Origin: Ginsengibacter hankyongi
Lineage (GTDB): Bacteria; Bacteroidota; Bacteroidia; Chitinophagales; Chitinophagaceae
Direction: 5' to 3'
NCBI RefSeq assembly: GCF_008710285.1
Contig: NZ_VYQF01000001.1
Location: forward strand, 2,055,501 to 2,119,500
DNA: 64,000 nt
Shown here: positions 35,442-44,397 of the stretch, in pieces
How positions within the stretch are numbered: position 1 is the first letter of the stretch
Layout of the letters: every line of letters starts with the position of its first letter
Notes under the pieces: generated by a model
The model's input: the letters and a program-made list of their open reading frames with translations, nothing else
What the model was told of the DNA's origin: nothing
The model's database searches: none
Translations under genes and position numbers: made by a program

Positions 35442-35975
35442 ATGAAAAAAATAATCCTTACGGTAATCATCACTTTGGTTGTTATAGCTGCAGTATTTAC
35501 AATATATATTTATTCAGGAAGTTATAACGTAAGCCAGTTGGTGCCGCATAATGCAATCACAAAATGGGCGATCAATATTACCACGCATAATTCGATCGAC
35601 AAGAGACTTAAAAATATACAAGTGCCACCGATGAATGATTCGGCTATGCTGGTAGAGGGATTTAGCCATTACAACGAGATGTGCGTAAGCTGCCATGGCG
35701 GCCCGGGTGTCGATCCGGGGGATTTAGCCAAGGGCCTCTACCCCAAGCCTCCCAAATTCTATAAGTCCGACGATTTACCTGATACTGCCGAGGCATTCTG
35801 GATTATTAAAAACGGAATTAAAATGACAAGCATGCCCGCTTTCGGACCTACCCATCAGGATGAGAAGATATGGGCGATTACTGATTTCTTATTAAATAAA
35901 TTAAGTAGGATGTCTCCGGCTGAATACCAGTTATGGATAAAAAAATATTCAGAAAAGGACGTATCCGCTAATTGA
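35442..35975 (+). CDS. Membrane-anchored monohaem cytochrome c
   Basis: About 177 residues from the ATG at 35442. An N-terminal membrane anchor (KKIILTVIITLVVIAAVFTIYIY) is followed by a class I cytochrome c domain with CVSCH haem attachment near residue 80 and the likely distal Met in MTSMPAFGPTH. The length and the PPKFYKSDDLPDTAEAFWIIKNGIKM stretch match small Bacteroidota c-type cytochromes that act as periplasmic electron carriers. An upstream GTG (35427) is an alternative start. No oxidase gene is adjacent. Confidence 0.88.
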   Translation: MKKIILTVIITLVVIAAVFTIYIYSGSYNVSQLVPHNAITKWAINITTHNSIDKRLKNIQVPPMNDSAMLVEGFSHYNEMCVSCHGGPGVDPGDLAKGLYPKPPKFYKSDDLPDTAEAFWIIKNGIKMTSMPAFGPTHQDEKIWAITDFLLNKLSRMSPAEYQLWIKKYSEKDVSAN

Positions 35976-36164
35976 TCATTTAAGAATATTCGATCACTTC
36001 CTGTTAGCTTAAATAAGCCTGATCTTTACTATAACGCCCGGCTATCGTTCCCGGCTATCCGAAGATTTTTCTTATCCATCATAACGTTAAATAATGCGGG
36101 CAACTGTTCGTGGCAGGATAATTGAAATCATTTTCATAAAACAAATTTTGGGGAATAGCACCGG

Positions 36165-36290
36165 TAAAAAATTCCGCTATAGTAAGTGTCAATTCTTTTT
36201 TAGAACTTTAATAAAAATTGAACAAAGTGAAAGTAAAATTTTACGGAGTTCGTGGTTCTATTCCCGTTTGCGGAAAAGAATTTCAGCGCT
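36165..36290. repeat. MBL gene upstream/5' segment, duplicated at 39010-39133
   Basis: The segment covering the leader and the first ~24 codons of the MBL gene is repeated almost exactly at 39010-39133; for example, AATTCTTTTTTAGAA and the start region are identical. Confidence 0.8.
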
Positions 36291-37057
36291 ACGGGGGTAA
36301 TACCACCTGTATCAGGATCCTTCGTGAAGAAGCCAACCGGGTTGCCATACTCGATGCGGGAACCGGTATCCGCATGCTGGGCAAGGAACTGATCCGCGAC
36401 GGCGTTACCCAAAATATCATCAACATTGTTTTCTCTCACTTCCACTGGGACCACATCCAGGGATTTCCATTTTTCGCTCCGGCCTACAATCCTGATCAGC
36501 GGATCGGCATACTCGCCATGGGCAGGAAGGGAAAAGTGCACGATATTAAGGGCATCTTTTCCAAGCAGATGCAGGAAGAATATTTTCCGATACAAATGGA
36601 TACCATGGGCGCCCGGTTTGAGTTTTATGCTTACGGCGATAAGGAGACTATTTTCGGCGCCCACGTAAAATCCATCCCGCAATTCCATAAATACCACGGC
36701 GGGTCCTACGGATTCAGGCTGGATGATGAAGGCGTTTCGCTGGTGGTGTGTACCGACCTGGAGCATGTAAACGGCATAGACGCCAGTATTGTAGACTTTG
36801 CCAAAGGTGCCGACCTGCTGATACACGACGGGCAATATACCACGGCGGAAAACAATGGCGTATTTAAAGGATGGGGCCACAGCACGTGGGAGCAGGCTGC
36901 CGAAGTAGCCCGGCTTGCGCATGTGAAAAAGCTCATCATTACCCATCACGATCCTGACCACAACGATGATTTCCTGGACGGCCTTGAACAGGAATGCCAA
37001 AAAGTTTTTCCCAACTCTTTATTTGCCAAAGAAGGTATGGAGGTTTTAGTGGGGTAG
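36227..37057 (+). CDS. MBL-fold metallo-hydrolase
   Basis: About 276 residues from the GTG at 36227, which gives the family N-terminus MKVKFYGVRGSIP; a TTG at 36218 would add three residues. Metal site: SHFHWDHIQG (HxHxDH near residue 75), a further histidine in PQFHKYHGG, TDLEH (Asp ligand), and THHDPDHNDD. The closest architecture is phosphodiesterase/beta-lactamase-like proteins of the MBL superfamily acting on phosphodiesters or similar; the substrate is unknown. A deletion relic of a second copy lies 2 kb downstream. Confidence 0.87.
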   Translation: MKVKFYGVRGSIPVCGKEFQRYGGNTTCIRILREEANRVAILDAGTGIRMLGKELIRDGVTQNIINIVFSHFHWDHIQGFPFFAPAYNPDQRIGILAMGRKGKVHDIKGIFSKQMQEEYFPIQMDTMGARFEFYAYGDKETIFGAHVKSIPQFHKYHGGSYGFRLDDEGVSLVVCTDLEHVNGIDASIVDFAKGADLLIHDGQYTTAENNGVFKGWGHSTWEQAAEVARLAHVKKLIITHHDPDHNDDFLDGLEQECQKVFPNSLFAKEGMEVLVG

Positions 37058-37504
37058 CCTCTCTACTCCACGTCTAACTGTAACGGGTACACTATAATTT
37101 TGAGAGACATTGATGATATGGATTTATAAAATTGCATGGGTTGAAAGAGCAGGTTTTATTAAAGTTAATGGTGTATTCTGCGTCGGGGTTTCCGAAAAGT
37201 TGGTGTCGCGTCGGGGTTTTCACAACATACATTTAACACAAAAGCAACGGAGGAAATAAAAAATAACAGAATAACGGGCGGTTACCCACAATAGTTACCT
37301 CCTGGCACGAACCTGTGATTCCTGCAGGTCGACTTCATTGAAGCGCAAGCACGGGATAGACAATTTTGAAAAAGTTTTTATAAAGCCACACAGCATATAC
37401 CGGCGCAAAAAGGGGAAGAACAGGGAATGAGGCTCCGCAATGTTTAAATAAAAAAGGCTGCCTGTTTCGGGGCAGCCAGTAATAAAAGAGATAAGCGATA
37501 TTTA
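37058..37504. other. 447-base intergenic region with repeat fragments
   Basis: No gene seen. TAACGGGTACACTAT near 37080 recurs at 39173, and a stretch near 37140-37200 (GTGTATTCTGCGTCGGGGTT) resembles 54020-54042. A terminator lies at 37456-37477. Confidence 0.6.
37456..37477 (-). terminator. Intrinsic terminator of the KD-rich protein gene
   Basis: GGCTGCC and GGCAGCC form a perfect 7-bp stem around an 8-base loop; on the minus strand a run of T follows. It lies just after the stop of the 37505-37825 gene. Confidence 0.75.
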
Positions 37505-37825
37505 TTAATGATGACGGGCGTTTTGCCTGTGAATTTGATTGTTGGCACGCTTCATTGGATGTTTTACACCATCGTGTTTTAAGTCTTTAACATCACCGGC
37601 CATGTCTTTTCTATCTGCTTTTATATCTTTGGTTTCCGCTTTAGCTTCCGCTTTATCACCATGTTTTAGTTCATAGTTTCTTAAGCGTTTGTCGTGGCGA
37701 ACCTCCCTGTCATCCTTTCTTAAATCCTTCATGTCTTGTTTCTTGTCAGTCTTCGGGGTAGTAGTTTGTGCAAATGCTCCTGCTGCAAAAATGGCTACTA
37801 ACAGCGTTAAAATTACTTTTTTCAT
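37505..37825 (-). CDS. Small secreted Lys/Asp-rich protein
   Basis: A 106-residue protein with a signal peptide (KKVILTLLVAIFAAGAFAQ). The mature chain is extremely rich in Lys, Asp, Arg and His, with repeats of the KxDKKDM / KADRKDM / GDVKDLKHD type, and should be disordered or a helical rod. Similar short charged periplasmic proteins occur widely in Chitinophagaceae; their function is unknown. A terminator follows directly. High confidence that it is a gene, none on role. Confidence 0.75.
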   Translation of the reverse strand: MKKVILTLLVAIFAAGAFAQTTTPKTDKKQDMKDLRKDDREVRHDKRLRNYELKHGDKAEAKAETKDIKADRKDMAGDVKDLKHDGVKHPMKRANNQIHRQNARHH

Positions 37826-37977
37826 TTTTTACTTTTTTTTGGTTTGTGTTTGTTTTTAAAATATTAATGGTTAAAAAGAAGATTATTATGATTGAAATTT
37901 AACACCGGGGTTTAAAGGATCTCATTAATTTTTTTTAATCAACCGTATACCTGCCCTCCCTGTTCCTGATACCCTGG

Positions 37978-38865
37978 TTAAAAATTATAGCTTACTCCGG
38001 CCGACCAATAAAATACATCGCTTATTTTTTCAGTAAATGTTTTTGTATAGCTATTGCCCGCAACCGGCTTTACGGTAAGCACTACAATAGCAGGATTTGT
38101 TGGCGCTGCAAAAGTGGGTGTAAAATTAAAGGTGAAATCACCGGCTGTATAATTAACAGGTATGCTAAATTCATAATCCATTATTTTGAACTCACCGGCA
38201 TTGGGCAGGTACGCCGTAATAGTGGCGCCTCCCGTGGTATTTCCTTTTTTTCGCTTTAGCGCATATTTTCTTTTAGAGTAATACGAGCTATAATAGTTTT
38301 GTGTGCTGGCATTTAATAAAAAAGAGGGAGCTATCTCAAGCTTATTATCTGCGGCATAAAAAGAATGCTCCAATCCAAATGCCACACTGTAATCAGGTCG
38401 CTTATTAAAAGAAATGCCTGTCTCTATCGTTGGTTTTACAAATCCAAAGTCGTAAGAAAGAGAACCATCCAGGCTGCCTTTCGTTTCAGACTTTACACCA
38501 TAACTTTTACTATTGTAAAAATCCTTGGAGAAAGAGATTTCTCCATCAAGTTTATTAGAGGTGAAAGTATAGCCCGCCACCAATTCAAAAAGATCTAACT
38601 GGCTTTGGGCGGCGCTGCTGGAGTACGACAAAGAACCGCTTACAAATAAACCCGATTTATGATAATAACCTATAGCCGGAGTAATGTAAGGAAGGTTCAT
38701 TGAATCTTTTCTTCCCAGGTAAACATCATTACTAAGATAGTTTATGCCCGCCTGCCAATGGGAATTTGCAGTTGTTGCATTTTCGTCATTTTCCTGGGCT
38801 GTCAATCCTTGAAATGAAAAGAAACTCATTATTAACAGCATTACAGGCAGATAAGATTTTCTCAT
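37978..38865 (-). CDS. Outer-membrane beta-barrel-like protein
   Basis: A 295-residue protein with a signal peptide (KSYLPVMLLIMSFFSFQGLTAQ). The mature part has alternating amphipathic strands (GLFVSGSLSYSSSAAQSQL, LDGSLSYDFGFVKPTIETG) and ends in aromatic WSAGVSYNF, a standard C-terminal beta-signal with final Phe. This points to a beta-barrel of about 12 strands. No specific family was recognised. Confidence 0.72.
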   Translation of the reverse strand: MRKSYLPVMLLIMSFFSFQGLTAQENDENATTANSHWQAGINYLSNDVYLGRKDSMNLPYITPAIGYYHKSGLFVSGSLSYSSSAAQSQLDLFELVAGYTFTSNKLDGEISFSKDFYNSKSYGVKSETKGSLDGSLSYDFGFVKPTIETGISFNKRPDYSVAFGLEHSFYAADNKLEIAPSFLLNASTQNYYSSYYSKRKYALKRKKGNTTGGATITAYLPNAGEFKIMDYEFSIPVNYTAGDFTFNFTPTFAAPTNPAIVVLTVKPVAGNSYTKTFTEKISDVFYWSAGVSYNF

Positions 38866-39009
38866 AAATAGTAAATAGAAGTGATTAACTTTAATATTTT
38901 GCGTTTATTGTTGCCAGTTATATAGTAAATAGATATTTTACAACCCTGTTACAATAGTTTTTATGCAAAAACAAAGACATTGAATAAACAGTAAAGTTTA
39001 AATAGCACA

Positions 39010-39190
39010 AGTAAAAAATTCGCAACAGCAAGTCTCAATTCTTTTTTAGAATTTTAATAAAAATTGAACAAAGTGAAAGTAAAATTTTACGGAGTTCGTG
39101 GTTCCGTGCCGGTTTGCGGAAGAGAATTTCGATCTTGGTGGGATAGCCTGGTAGCAATCTGGGATAACTCTAACGGGTACACTATTTCAG
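39010..39190 (+). pseudogene. Deletion relic of a second MBL-hydrolase gene
   Basis: The leader and first ~24 codons match the MBL gene at 36227 almost base for base (KVKFYGVRGSVPVCGREF). The sequence then jumps to text matching the end of that gene (TTGGTGGGATAG, i.e. LVG-stop) and its 3' flank (TAACGGGTACACTAT). So a paralogous copy has lost about 750 bases between two points. The long frame to 39474 is an artefact of reading through. Confidence 0.75.
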
Positions 39191-39252
39191 TATACGGCGC
39201 GGGAAAATGTGTAAAATTCTCCTGTGCATTTTCTATTTTGAAATTATGGATC

Positions 39253-39450
39253 CTATTTAAAATACGATTCCGGGATGGTTTTCCACATGCCATGGGCCAG
39301 GCGACCATGAAGTATCTCCCATATAAGGTAGATGGGCCAGATGATGTAATGAACAATGGCCAGTATGATGGAATGATTGTAATACCAGCTTACCAGCACC
39401 GCATAGATGCCCAGTATAAAGTAGATAATGCCCCCGTTCCTGTTTCGCAT
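39253..39450 (-). CDS. Small two-helix membrane protein
   Basis: A 65-residue protein: an N-terminal helix (GIIYFILGIYAVLVSWYY), a short turn, a second helix (ILAIVHYIIWPIYLIWEIL) and a tail ending GMWKTIPESYFK. The pattern and the conserved-looking tail resemble small hypothetical membrane proteins seen in other Bacteroidota. It overlaps, in antisense, the meaningless extension of the MBL relic, and is the better reading of this segment. Function unknown. Confidence 0.6.
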   Translation of the reverse strand: MRNRNGGIIYFILGIYAVLVSWYYNHSIILAIVHYIIWPIYLIWEILHGRLAHGMWKTIPESYFK

Positions 39451-39562
39451 GAGAAGTGTTTTTGTAAAATGTAGTAATGAAGTTATGGAAAATGTGGGAC
39501 AGTTATCGAACTCGGCAAACAGTAAATTGCCCTGCTGCTGGTTGGTTGTATTGGGAAATTTA

Positions 39563-39590
39563 GCTATTAAAGACTTTATTACATAACTGA
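39563..39590. repeat. Direct repeat left of the T9SS fragment (dispersed repeat tail)
   Basis: 28 bases from GCTATTAAAGAC to ATAACTGA; 26 of 28 positions match 39817-39844. This is the conserved tail of the dispersed repeat family of the region. Confidence 0.7.
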
Positions 39591-39803
39591 TATGGGTAGA
39601 CGTACTGTCTCCTGTTTTTTCATAAACAAAATAGTTTCTTTTCCCTTATTAAATTTTGCATTCAAATAATAAGCCCCTGACGGCAATTTATCAAGGTTTA
39701 AACGAACAATAGATTTCCCTGCATTCACTTTCAATATTGATGTTTGGATTGTTCGTCCCGAAGCGTCAGTAATTGTAACAGCAATTTTTTCAGTCGCGAA
39801 CAA
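39579..39803 (-). pseudogene. T9SS type A sorting-domain fragment
   Basis: About 70 residues that read as a C-terminal secretion-sorting domain (KIAVTITDASGRTIQTSIL, then LDKLPSGAYYLNAKF). No cargo part exists upstream; the frame runs straight into the repeat sequence on both sides, and direct repeats (39563-39590 and 39817-39844) flank it. It is the stranded end of a lost secreted protein. Confidence 0.7.
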
Positions 39804-39816
39804 ATTGTGGAGTTTT

Positions 39817-39960
39817 GCTATTAAAAACTCTATTACATAACTGAGAGGGGTAAACGATTTTGAAAAGTTTGCACAAAGTCATTCCGGTGGGTGCTGGTGC
39901 TAACAGGAAGAGTACCTGCATCTTAAAAATAAAAAACCGGATGTTAATCCGGCTTCCATT
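39817..39960. repeat. Dispersed repeat family copy (tail, hairpin part)
   Basis: Begins with the tail GCTATTAAAAACTC...ATAACTGA, then GGGTAAACGATTTT and the segment ending in the CCGGAT-GTTA-ATCCGG hairpin (39937-39952). The same order of elements recurs at 51641-51760 and 56753-56900. Confidence 0.75.
39937..39952. terminator. Repeat-borne hairpin (CCGGAT-GTTA-ATCCGG)
   Basis: A 6-bp stem flanked by A-runs on the left and T-rich sequence on the right, so it could act as a bidirectional terminator. Identical hairpins are at 51732-51747 and 56876-56891. Confidence 0.5.
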
Positions 39961-40044
39961 TTTTAACCAAACTTATTCTATCTATGTTTCATATTGAATA
40001 ACGAAGTGAGTTAATAATTATTTTATAAACCGGCTTTTTTTGTA

Positions 40045-40435
40045 TGCAGATTGTATACTGATATTTACGCCATAAGATTGGCAGAAACTTACTTATTGCG
40101 TGCTGAGGCATATTTGGATAAAGGCGATATAGTAAACGCAGCTGCTGATGTTAATGTGGTGAGAGCCAGGGCAAATGCTGACCCGGTGGCGCCTGGCAAT
40201 GTAAATATTGCCTATATTTTGGATGAGAGAGCACGTGAGTTAATGGTAGAAGAGCCTCGTTGGTTGACGCTGGCAAGGTTGGGGTTATAGTACAACAGGG
40301 TAAAAAAGTACAATTCGGTTTCTGCCCCGGCCATCCAAACCTTTAATAATTTATTACCTATTCCGCAAAATATTATAGATGCTAATTCCGGGGCAGCATT
40401 TCACAAAATCCCGGCTATTGAACGATCGATACTCT
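40045..40435 (+). pseudogene. SusD/RagB family C-terminal relic with internal amber codon
   Basis: The frame reads [23 protein letters not shown] ... [24 protein letters not shown], which is the classic SusD C-terminal region, then TAG at 40288-40290. Past the stop, the same frame continues with the expected SusD tail (YNRVKKYN, then FNNLLPIPQNIIDANSG), so the stop is a point mutation in an already 5'-truncated gene. It directly precedes two sulfatase genes, which marks this as the remnant of a polysaccharide utilisation locus. Confidence 0.82.
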
Positions 40436-40493
40436 ATAGACTTTATTTAATAACTTACCTATTATTTCATCACTAATAATTTAATTGTGCTTT

Positions 40494-42146
40494 ATGACAA
40501 AGAACAAAAATGCGCTAATTTTTCTCTTGGTCGGTTTTTTGTACCTGTTTTGCCCATTGGTATTATCTGCACAACAAAAAGCAAGACAATCCAGGCCTAA
40601 TATTATCTTTGTTTTGACCGATGACCTGGGGTGGAGAGACTTGGGTGTTTATGGAAGTACATTTGATGAAACACCTAACCTGGATAAGCTGGCATCCGAA
40701 GGCATGCTTTTTACGGATGCCTATGCCAGTTGCAATGTATGTTCTCCGTCCCGTTCCAGCATTATGACCGGGCAATATCCTGTTCATACCGGTATTACCG
40801 ACTGGATTACCGGCAGGCAATCCGGAGGACCAATGCCTTATGATAAGCTATTGCCCCCCGCTTTTGCTTTTCAAATGGATTCTTCTGAGGTTACTATTGC
40901 CCAGTCATTAAAAAATGCAGGATATGCTACTTTTTTTGCCGGTAAATGGCATTTGGGGCTTACGGAAAGATATTGGCCTGAACAAGAAGGTTTTGATGTA
41001 AATAAAGGCGGTTGGGCAGCAGGTAATCCAAAAGCTTATGGCATGGGTGGGTATTTTAGCCCCTATCACAATCCGAGGCTGAGTGACGGTCCAAAAGGTG
41101 AATTCCTTACAGATCGTTTGACTAACGAAGCGATTAGTTTTATAAAAGAAAAAACGTCAAAGGGTCTCCCTTTCTTTGTAGACATATCCTTTTATGCAGT
41201 TCATCAGCCCATAGAAGCTAAACAGGAATATATAACTAAATTTAAAGAGAAAGCGCATCATCTTGGACTGGATACCATGCAGCAATTTGTGAAAGATGCC
41301 GCATGGATGAAGGACGAATCAGGCTTTCAAGAACGAATTGTACAGGCTAACCCAGTTTATGCGGCCCTGCTTTATAGTGTTGACGAAAATGTTGGCCGTA
41401 TTTTAAAATTATTGAAGCAACTGGGTATAGAAAAAAACACCATTATAGTATTTTCATCCGATAACGGAGGCTTGTCCACATCGGAAGGGTCACCAACATC
41501 AAACTACCCGTTACGTTATGGCAAGGGGTGGAACTATGAAGGCGGTATAAGAGTTCCATTAATTATCAAATGGCCGGGCGTGACAAAAGGTGGGTCGATA
41601 TCTGATTTTCCTGTTGTCAATACTGATTTTTATCCTACATTTTTGCAGATGGCAGGGATGCCTTTGATGCCTGAACAACATAAGGATGGAGTAAGCCTGG
41701 CACCTCTGCTGGAAGGTAAAAAGAGCATTGACCAACCAGCTATCTACTGGCATTACCCACATTATAGTAACCAGGGAGGTGGCCCCGGTGCCGCCATTCG
41801 GGAAAATAATTGGAAACTAGTACAGTTCTATGAAGACAATCATGTTGAGTTATATAACCTGCGTGCAGATATTGAAGAACGACGTGATCTATCTTATACA
41901 TTACCAGGAAGAACTGCTGATATGTTACACTTATTGAACCTTTGGAAAAAGCAAGCAGGTGCTAAAATGCCTGCAATTAATCCTTATTACAATCCGGATT
42001 ATAAGGAGCTAATGAAGAAAAATAATGAAAGTATGCGACAATATTTATCTCATTATGATACACTCTTTAGTAAAGAAATATACGATCCAAATGTGTCGAA
42101 AGATCTTCGGGATCAATATAACCGTTTATACCATAATAAAAACTAA
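40494..42146 (+). CDS. Secreted sulfatase (arylsulfatase A-like)
   Basis: About 550 residues from the ATG at 40494, with a signal peptide (ALIFLLVGFLYLFCPLVLSAQQ). N-terminal metal site PNIIFVLTDDLGWRDLG; formylglycine motif CSPSRSSIMTGQYP near residue 83; GKWHLG (Lys and His); VFSSDNGG (Asp and Asn). All core sulfatase residues are present. It should remove sulfate esters from a glycan in the periplasm. It precedes a second sulfatase by 38 bases (operon) and follows the SusD relic. Confidence 0.93.
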   Translation: MTKNKNALIFLLVGFLYLFCPLVLSAQQKARQSRPNIIFVLTDDLGWRDLGVYGSTFDETPNLDKLASEGMLFTDAYASCNVCSPSRSSIMTGQYPVHTGITDWITGRQSGGPMPYDKLLPPAFAFQMDSSEVTIAQSLKNAGYATFFAGKWHLGLTERYWPEQEGFDVNKGGWAAGNPKAYGMGGYFSPYHNPRLSDGPKGEFLTDRLTNEAISFIKEKTSKGLPFFVDISFYAVHQPIEAKQEYITKFKEKAHHLGLDTMQQFVKDAAWMKDESGFQERIVQANPVYAALLYSVDENVGRILKLLKQLGIEKNTIIVFSSDNGGLSTSEGSPTSNYPLRYGKGWNYEGGIRVPLIIKWPGVTKGGSISDFPVVNTDFYPTFLQMAGMPLMPEQHKDGVSLAPLLEGKKSIDQPAIYWHYPHYSNQGGGPGAAIRENNWKLVQFYEDNHVELYNLRADIEERRDLSYTLPGRTADMLHLLNLWKKQAGAKMPAINPYYNPDYKELMKKNNESMRQYLSHYDTLFSKEIYDPNVSKDLRDQYNRLYHNKN

Positions 42147-42184
42147 ATTCAATATATATTAAACCAATCAGAGGAACCTTTATT

Positions 42185-43702
42185 ATGACATTAATAAAAT
42201 CAGTAATGCTCGTTATTTTTTTGTCATTTGTGTGTTTTGGCGCTTTTACCCAATCATCATCCTCTCACTCCCCCAATGTGTTATTTATTATGGTAGATGA
42301 TTTGCGGCCTTTTGATATAAAGGGCTTTGGCTATCCTCTTATTAAATCACCGAATATAGACGCACTGGAGTCACAGGGATGTGTTTTCACAAATCAGTTT
42401 GTTACTGTGCCTACCTGTGGTGCATCCCGTAACAGTCTTTTAACAGGAATGCTTCCACGAAAAAAAGTAGAATTGGATAATGGTGCCTCTGAGGGAACCC
42501 TTTCCAAAATGCCAAAAACGAATATCCCGGAAACATTCATAGATAACCTGAGGCGCCATGGTTATTATACGGTGGGGATTGGTAAAATAAGCCATTCTCC
42601 CGATGGATATGTATATCCGTATCTGGCGCCAAGAAGTAACCAACTGGAATTGCCTTACAGTTGGGATGAAATGCTGTTAAATCCAGGCAAATGGGGAGAT
42701 GGCTGGAATGCATTTTTTGCTTATGCCAACGGTACCAACCGAAATACTCTTAAGGCCCAGGTAAAACCATATGAGAAAGGTGAAGTGGGTGATGACGGCT
42801 ACCCGGACGGATTGAGCGCTGACCTGGCCGTAAAAAAAATGCAGGAATTAGCGAAGAAAGATCAACCCTTCTTTCTTGCGGTAGGTTTTTTTAAGCCACA
42901 CCTCCCTTTCAATTCGCCTAAAAAATATTGGGATTTATATGACGAATCAAAAATACCTTTAACGCCTTCACCGGGAATACCCAAAAATGTCAACAAAAAA
43001 AGTTTGCATGAAAGTGGTGAGTTTAATCAATATAAGCTTGGAGATGAAAAGGCTTCTTTGGAAAGGCCAGTTTCTGATGACTATGCACGAAAATTAAAAC
43101 ATGCCTATTTTGCTGCTGCCAGTTATTCGGATGCCCAGGTTGGAAAAGTGCTGGGTGAATTAAAGCAATTGGGATTAGACAAGAATACCATTGTAATTCT
43201 ATGGAGTGATCATGGATGGCATCTCGGCGACGACTTGGTTTGGGGTAAACATACACTTTTTGATTGGGCTTTAAGAAGTGTTTTAATAGTGAAAGCCCCG
43301 GGTATGAAAATCGGCTCTACATGCAATAAAGTAATAAGTTCTGTGGATATATACCCAACCTTGATGGAATTATGCGGAATTGAAATGCCTCATAAAACGG
43401 ATGGGACAAGTTTTACCCGGTTATTAAAAAAACCAAATATGAAAGATTGGGGAAACACAGCTTACAGCTATTTTAACAATGGGATAACAGTAAGGACTAC
43501 ACGGTATCGCCTCACAAAATATTTCAGGGCAGAAGAACCTACGATAGAAGTGTATGATCATAAAAAAGACCCGTTCGAAAATGATAATGTTGCAGCAGCA
43601 CATCCGGCGCTCGTAAAAAAATTAATGAAGACGTGGGAAAAAGGGAATACCGGTGTTTATGATAAGAAGAAAGACGGAGTAGTAAGTAAAGAAATAAAGT
43701 AA
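42185..43702 (+). CDS. Secreted sulfatase (iduronate-2-sulfatase-like)
   Basis: A 505-residue protein with a signal peptide (SVMLVIFLSFVCFGAFTQ). The start NVLFIMVDDLRPFDIKGFGY and the formylglycine motif in PTCGASRNSLLTG (CxASR variant) are typical of the iduronate-2-sulfatase group, as are ILWSDHGWHLGDDLVWGKHT and FFKPHLPFNSPKKYWDLYD. Second gene of a two-sulfatase operon with 40494-42146; together they suggest processing of a sulfated polysaccharide. Anaerobic or aerobic sulfatase-maturing enzyme genes are not in the window. Confidence 0.92.
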   Translation: MTLIKSVMLVIFLSFVCFGAFTQSSSSHSPNVLFIMVDDLRPFDIKGFGYPLIKSPNIDALESQGCVFTNQFVTVPTCGASRNSLLTGMLPRKKVELDNGASEGTLSKMPKTNIPETFIDNLRRHGYYTVGIGKISHSPDGYVYPYLAPRSNQLELPYSWDEMLLNPGKWGDGWNAFFAYANGTNRNTLKAQVKPYEKGEVGDDGYPDGLSADLAVKKMQELAKKDQPFFLAVGFFKPHLPFNSPKKYWDLYDESKIPLTPSPGIPKNVNKKSLHESGEFNQYKLGDEKASLERPVSDDYARKLKHAYFAAASYSDAQVGKVLGELKQLGLDKNTIVILWSDHGWHLGDDLVWGKHTLFDWALRSVLIVKAPGMKIGSTCNKVISSVDIYPTLMELCGIEMPHKTDGTSFTRLLKKPNMKDWGNTAYSYFNNGITVRTTRYRLTKYFRAEEPTIEVYDHKKDPFENDNVAAAHPALVKKLMKTWEKGNTGVYDKKKDGVVSKEIK

Positions 43703-43721
43703 GGTATAATAATTAACAATA

Positions 43722-43749
43722 ATGTCCGTAGTAACAGACGTACGGACAT
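43722..43749. repeat. Hairpin repeat (ATGTCCGTA ... TACGGACAT)
   Basis: Perfect 9-bp arms around a 10-base loop, 19 bases after the sulfatase stop. The hairpin and its flanks (AATTATAAG, CTTCAGATAGCAGGGG) recur at 51575-51640. Could serve as a transcript 3' end. Confidence 0.6.
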
Positions 43750-43938
43750 CAGTTCTTTTAATTATAAGATCACTTCAGATAGCAGGGGTTGCCAATGGTA
43801 ATCTTCCGGTAATTCACACAAGCCTGCCCTTACGGCATTGTGAAACAAAGGGGAACACCTGGGAAGGCAGAGTTTCCGGGAAGGTTATTTTTTACTTTAG
43901 AGATTATAAACGGAAAACCTGCCGTAACAAAATATCCT

Positions 43939-44211
43939 TTATTTCTTTTTCATAGAAGAATCCTTCATTTTATTGTGCATGTGCATGGTGTCTGAACCGG
44001 GATGGGCCGCATTTCCTGAGTCTGATACAGTACCAGTACCGGTTGTGCCGGTTGAGCCTGCGGAGGGGGCTCCGCTGCCGGGCATAGAACTGGAGCTGTC
44101 AAAGGCAGAATTTATTGAAGTACTGTCAGAGGTTTTACTATTGGAGCTGGTATTATTGCCACATGACATTAGTAGGAATGTTAGAACGGCAGCGATAATT
44201 GTTTTTTTCAT
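43939..44211 (-). CDS. Small Ser/Thr/Gly-rich lipoprotein
   Basis: A 90-residue putative lipoprotein: signal with lipobox FLLMSC near residue 17, then a low-complexity SNSKTSDSTSINS / GSGAPSAGSTGTTGTGT linker and a charged tail ending MHNKMKDSSMKKK. No fold is expected for the mature part. Similar short lipoproteins are common in this family; function unknown. Frame choice rests on the clear lipobox. Confidence 0.65.
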   Translation of the reverse strand: MKKTIIAAVLTFLLMSCGNNTSSNSKTSDSTSINSAFDSSSSMPGSGAPSAGSTGTTGTGTVSDSGNAAHPGSDTMHMHNKMKDSSMKKK

Positions 44212-44397
44212 AACTATGTTTTAAATAAGTCTTCCAAACGCTTTGCCACAAATTAACATCGCTGGTTTCAACGGTCTCCAGGCGTCAAAATACAGGAAGA
44301 ATTTATATCTTTTACAGCAGGATAATACCACTTTCACAGCGCCCGGTCTTTTAACAGCCATTTGTTGTCCCGGCTGGACAATACTGATGATATAATA

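Noticed and set aside
36200-37000. A 266-codon minus-strand frame opposite the MBL gene
   Set aside because: It is the complementary shadow of a gene with full MBL motifs and has no family features of its own.
39064-39474. A 136-codon plus-strand frame starting like the MBL hydrolase
   Set aside because: Only the first ~24 codons are homologous; the rest is read-through across a deletion junction and overlaps, in antisense, a better small membrane protein gene.
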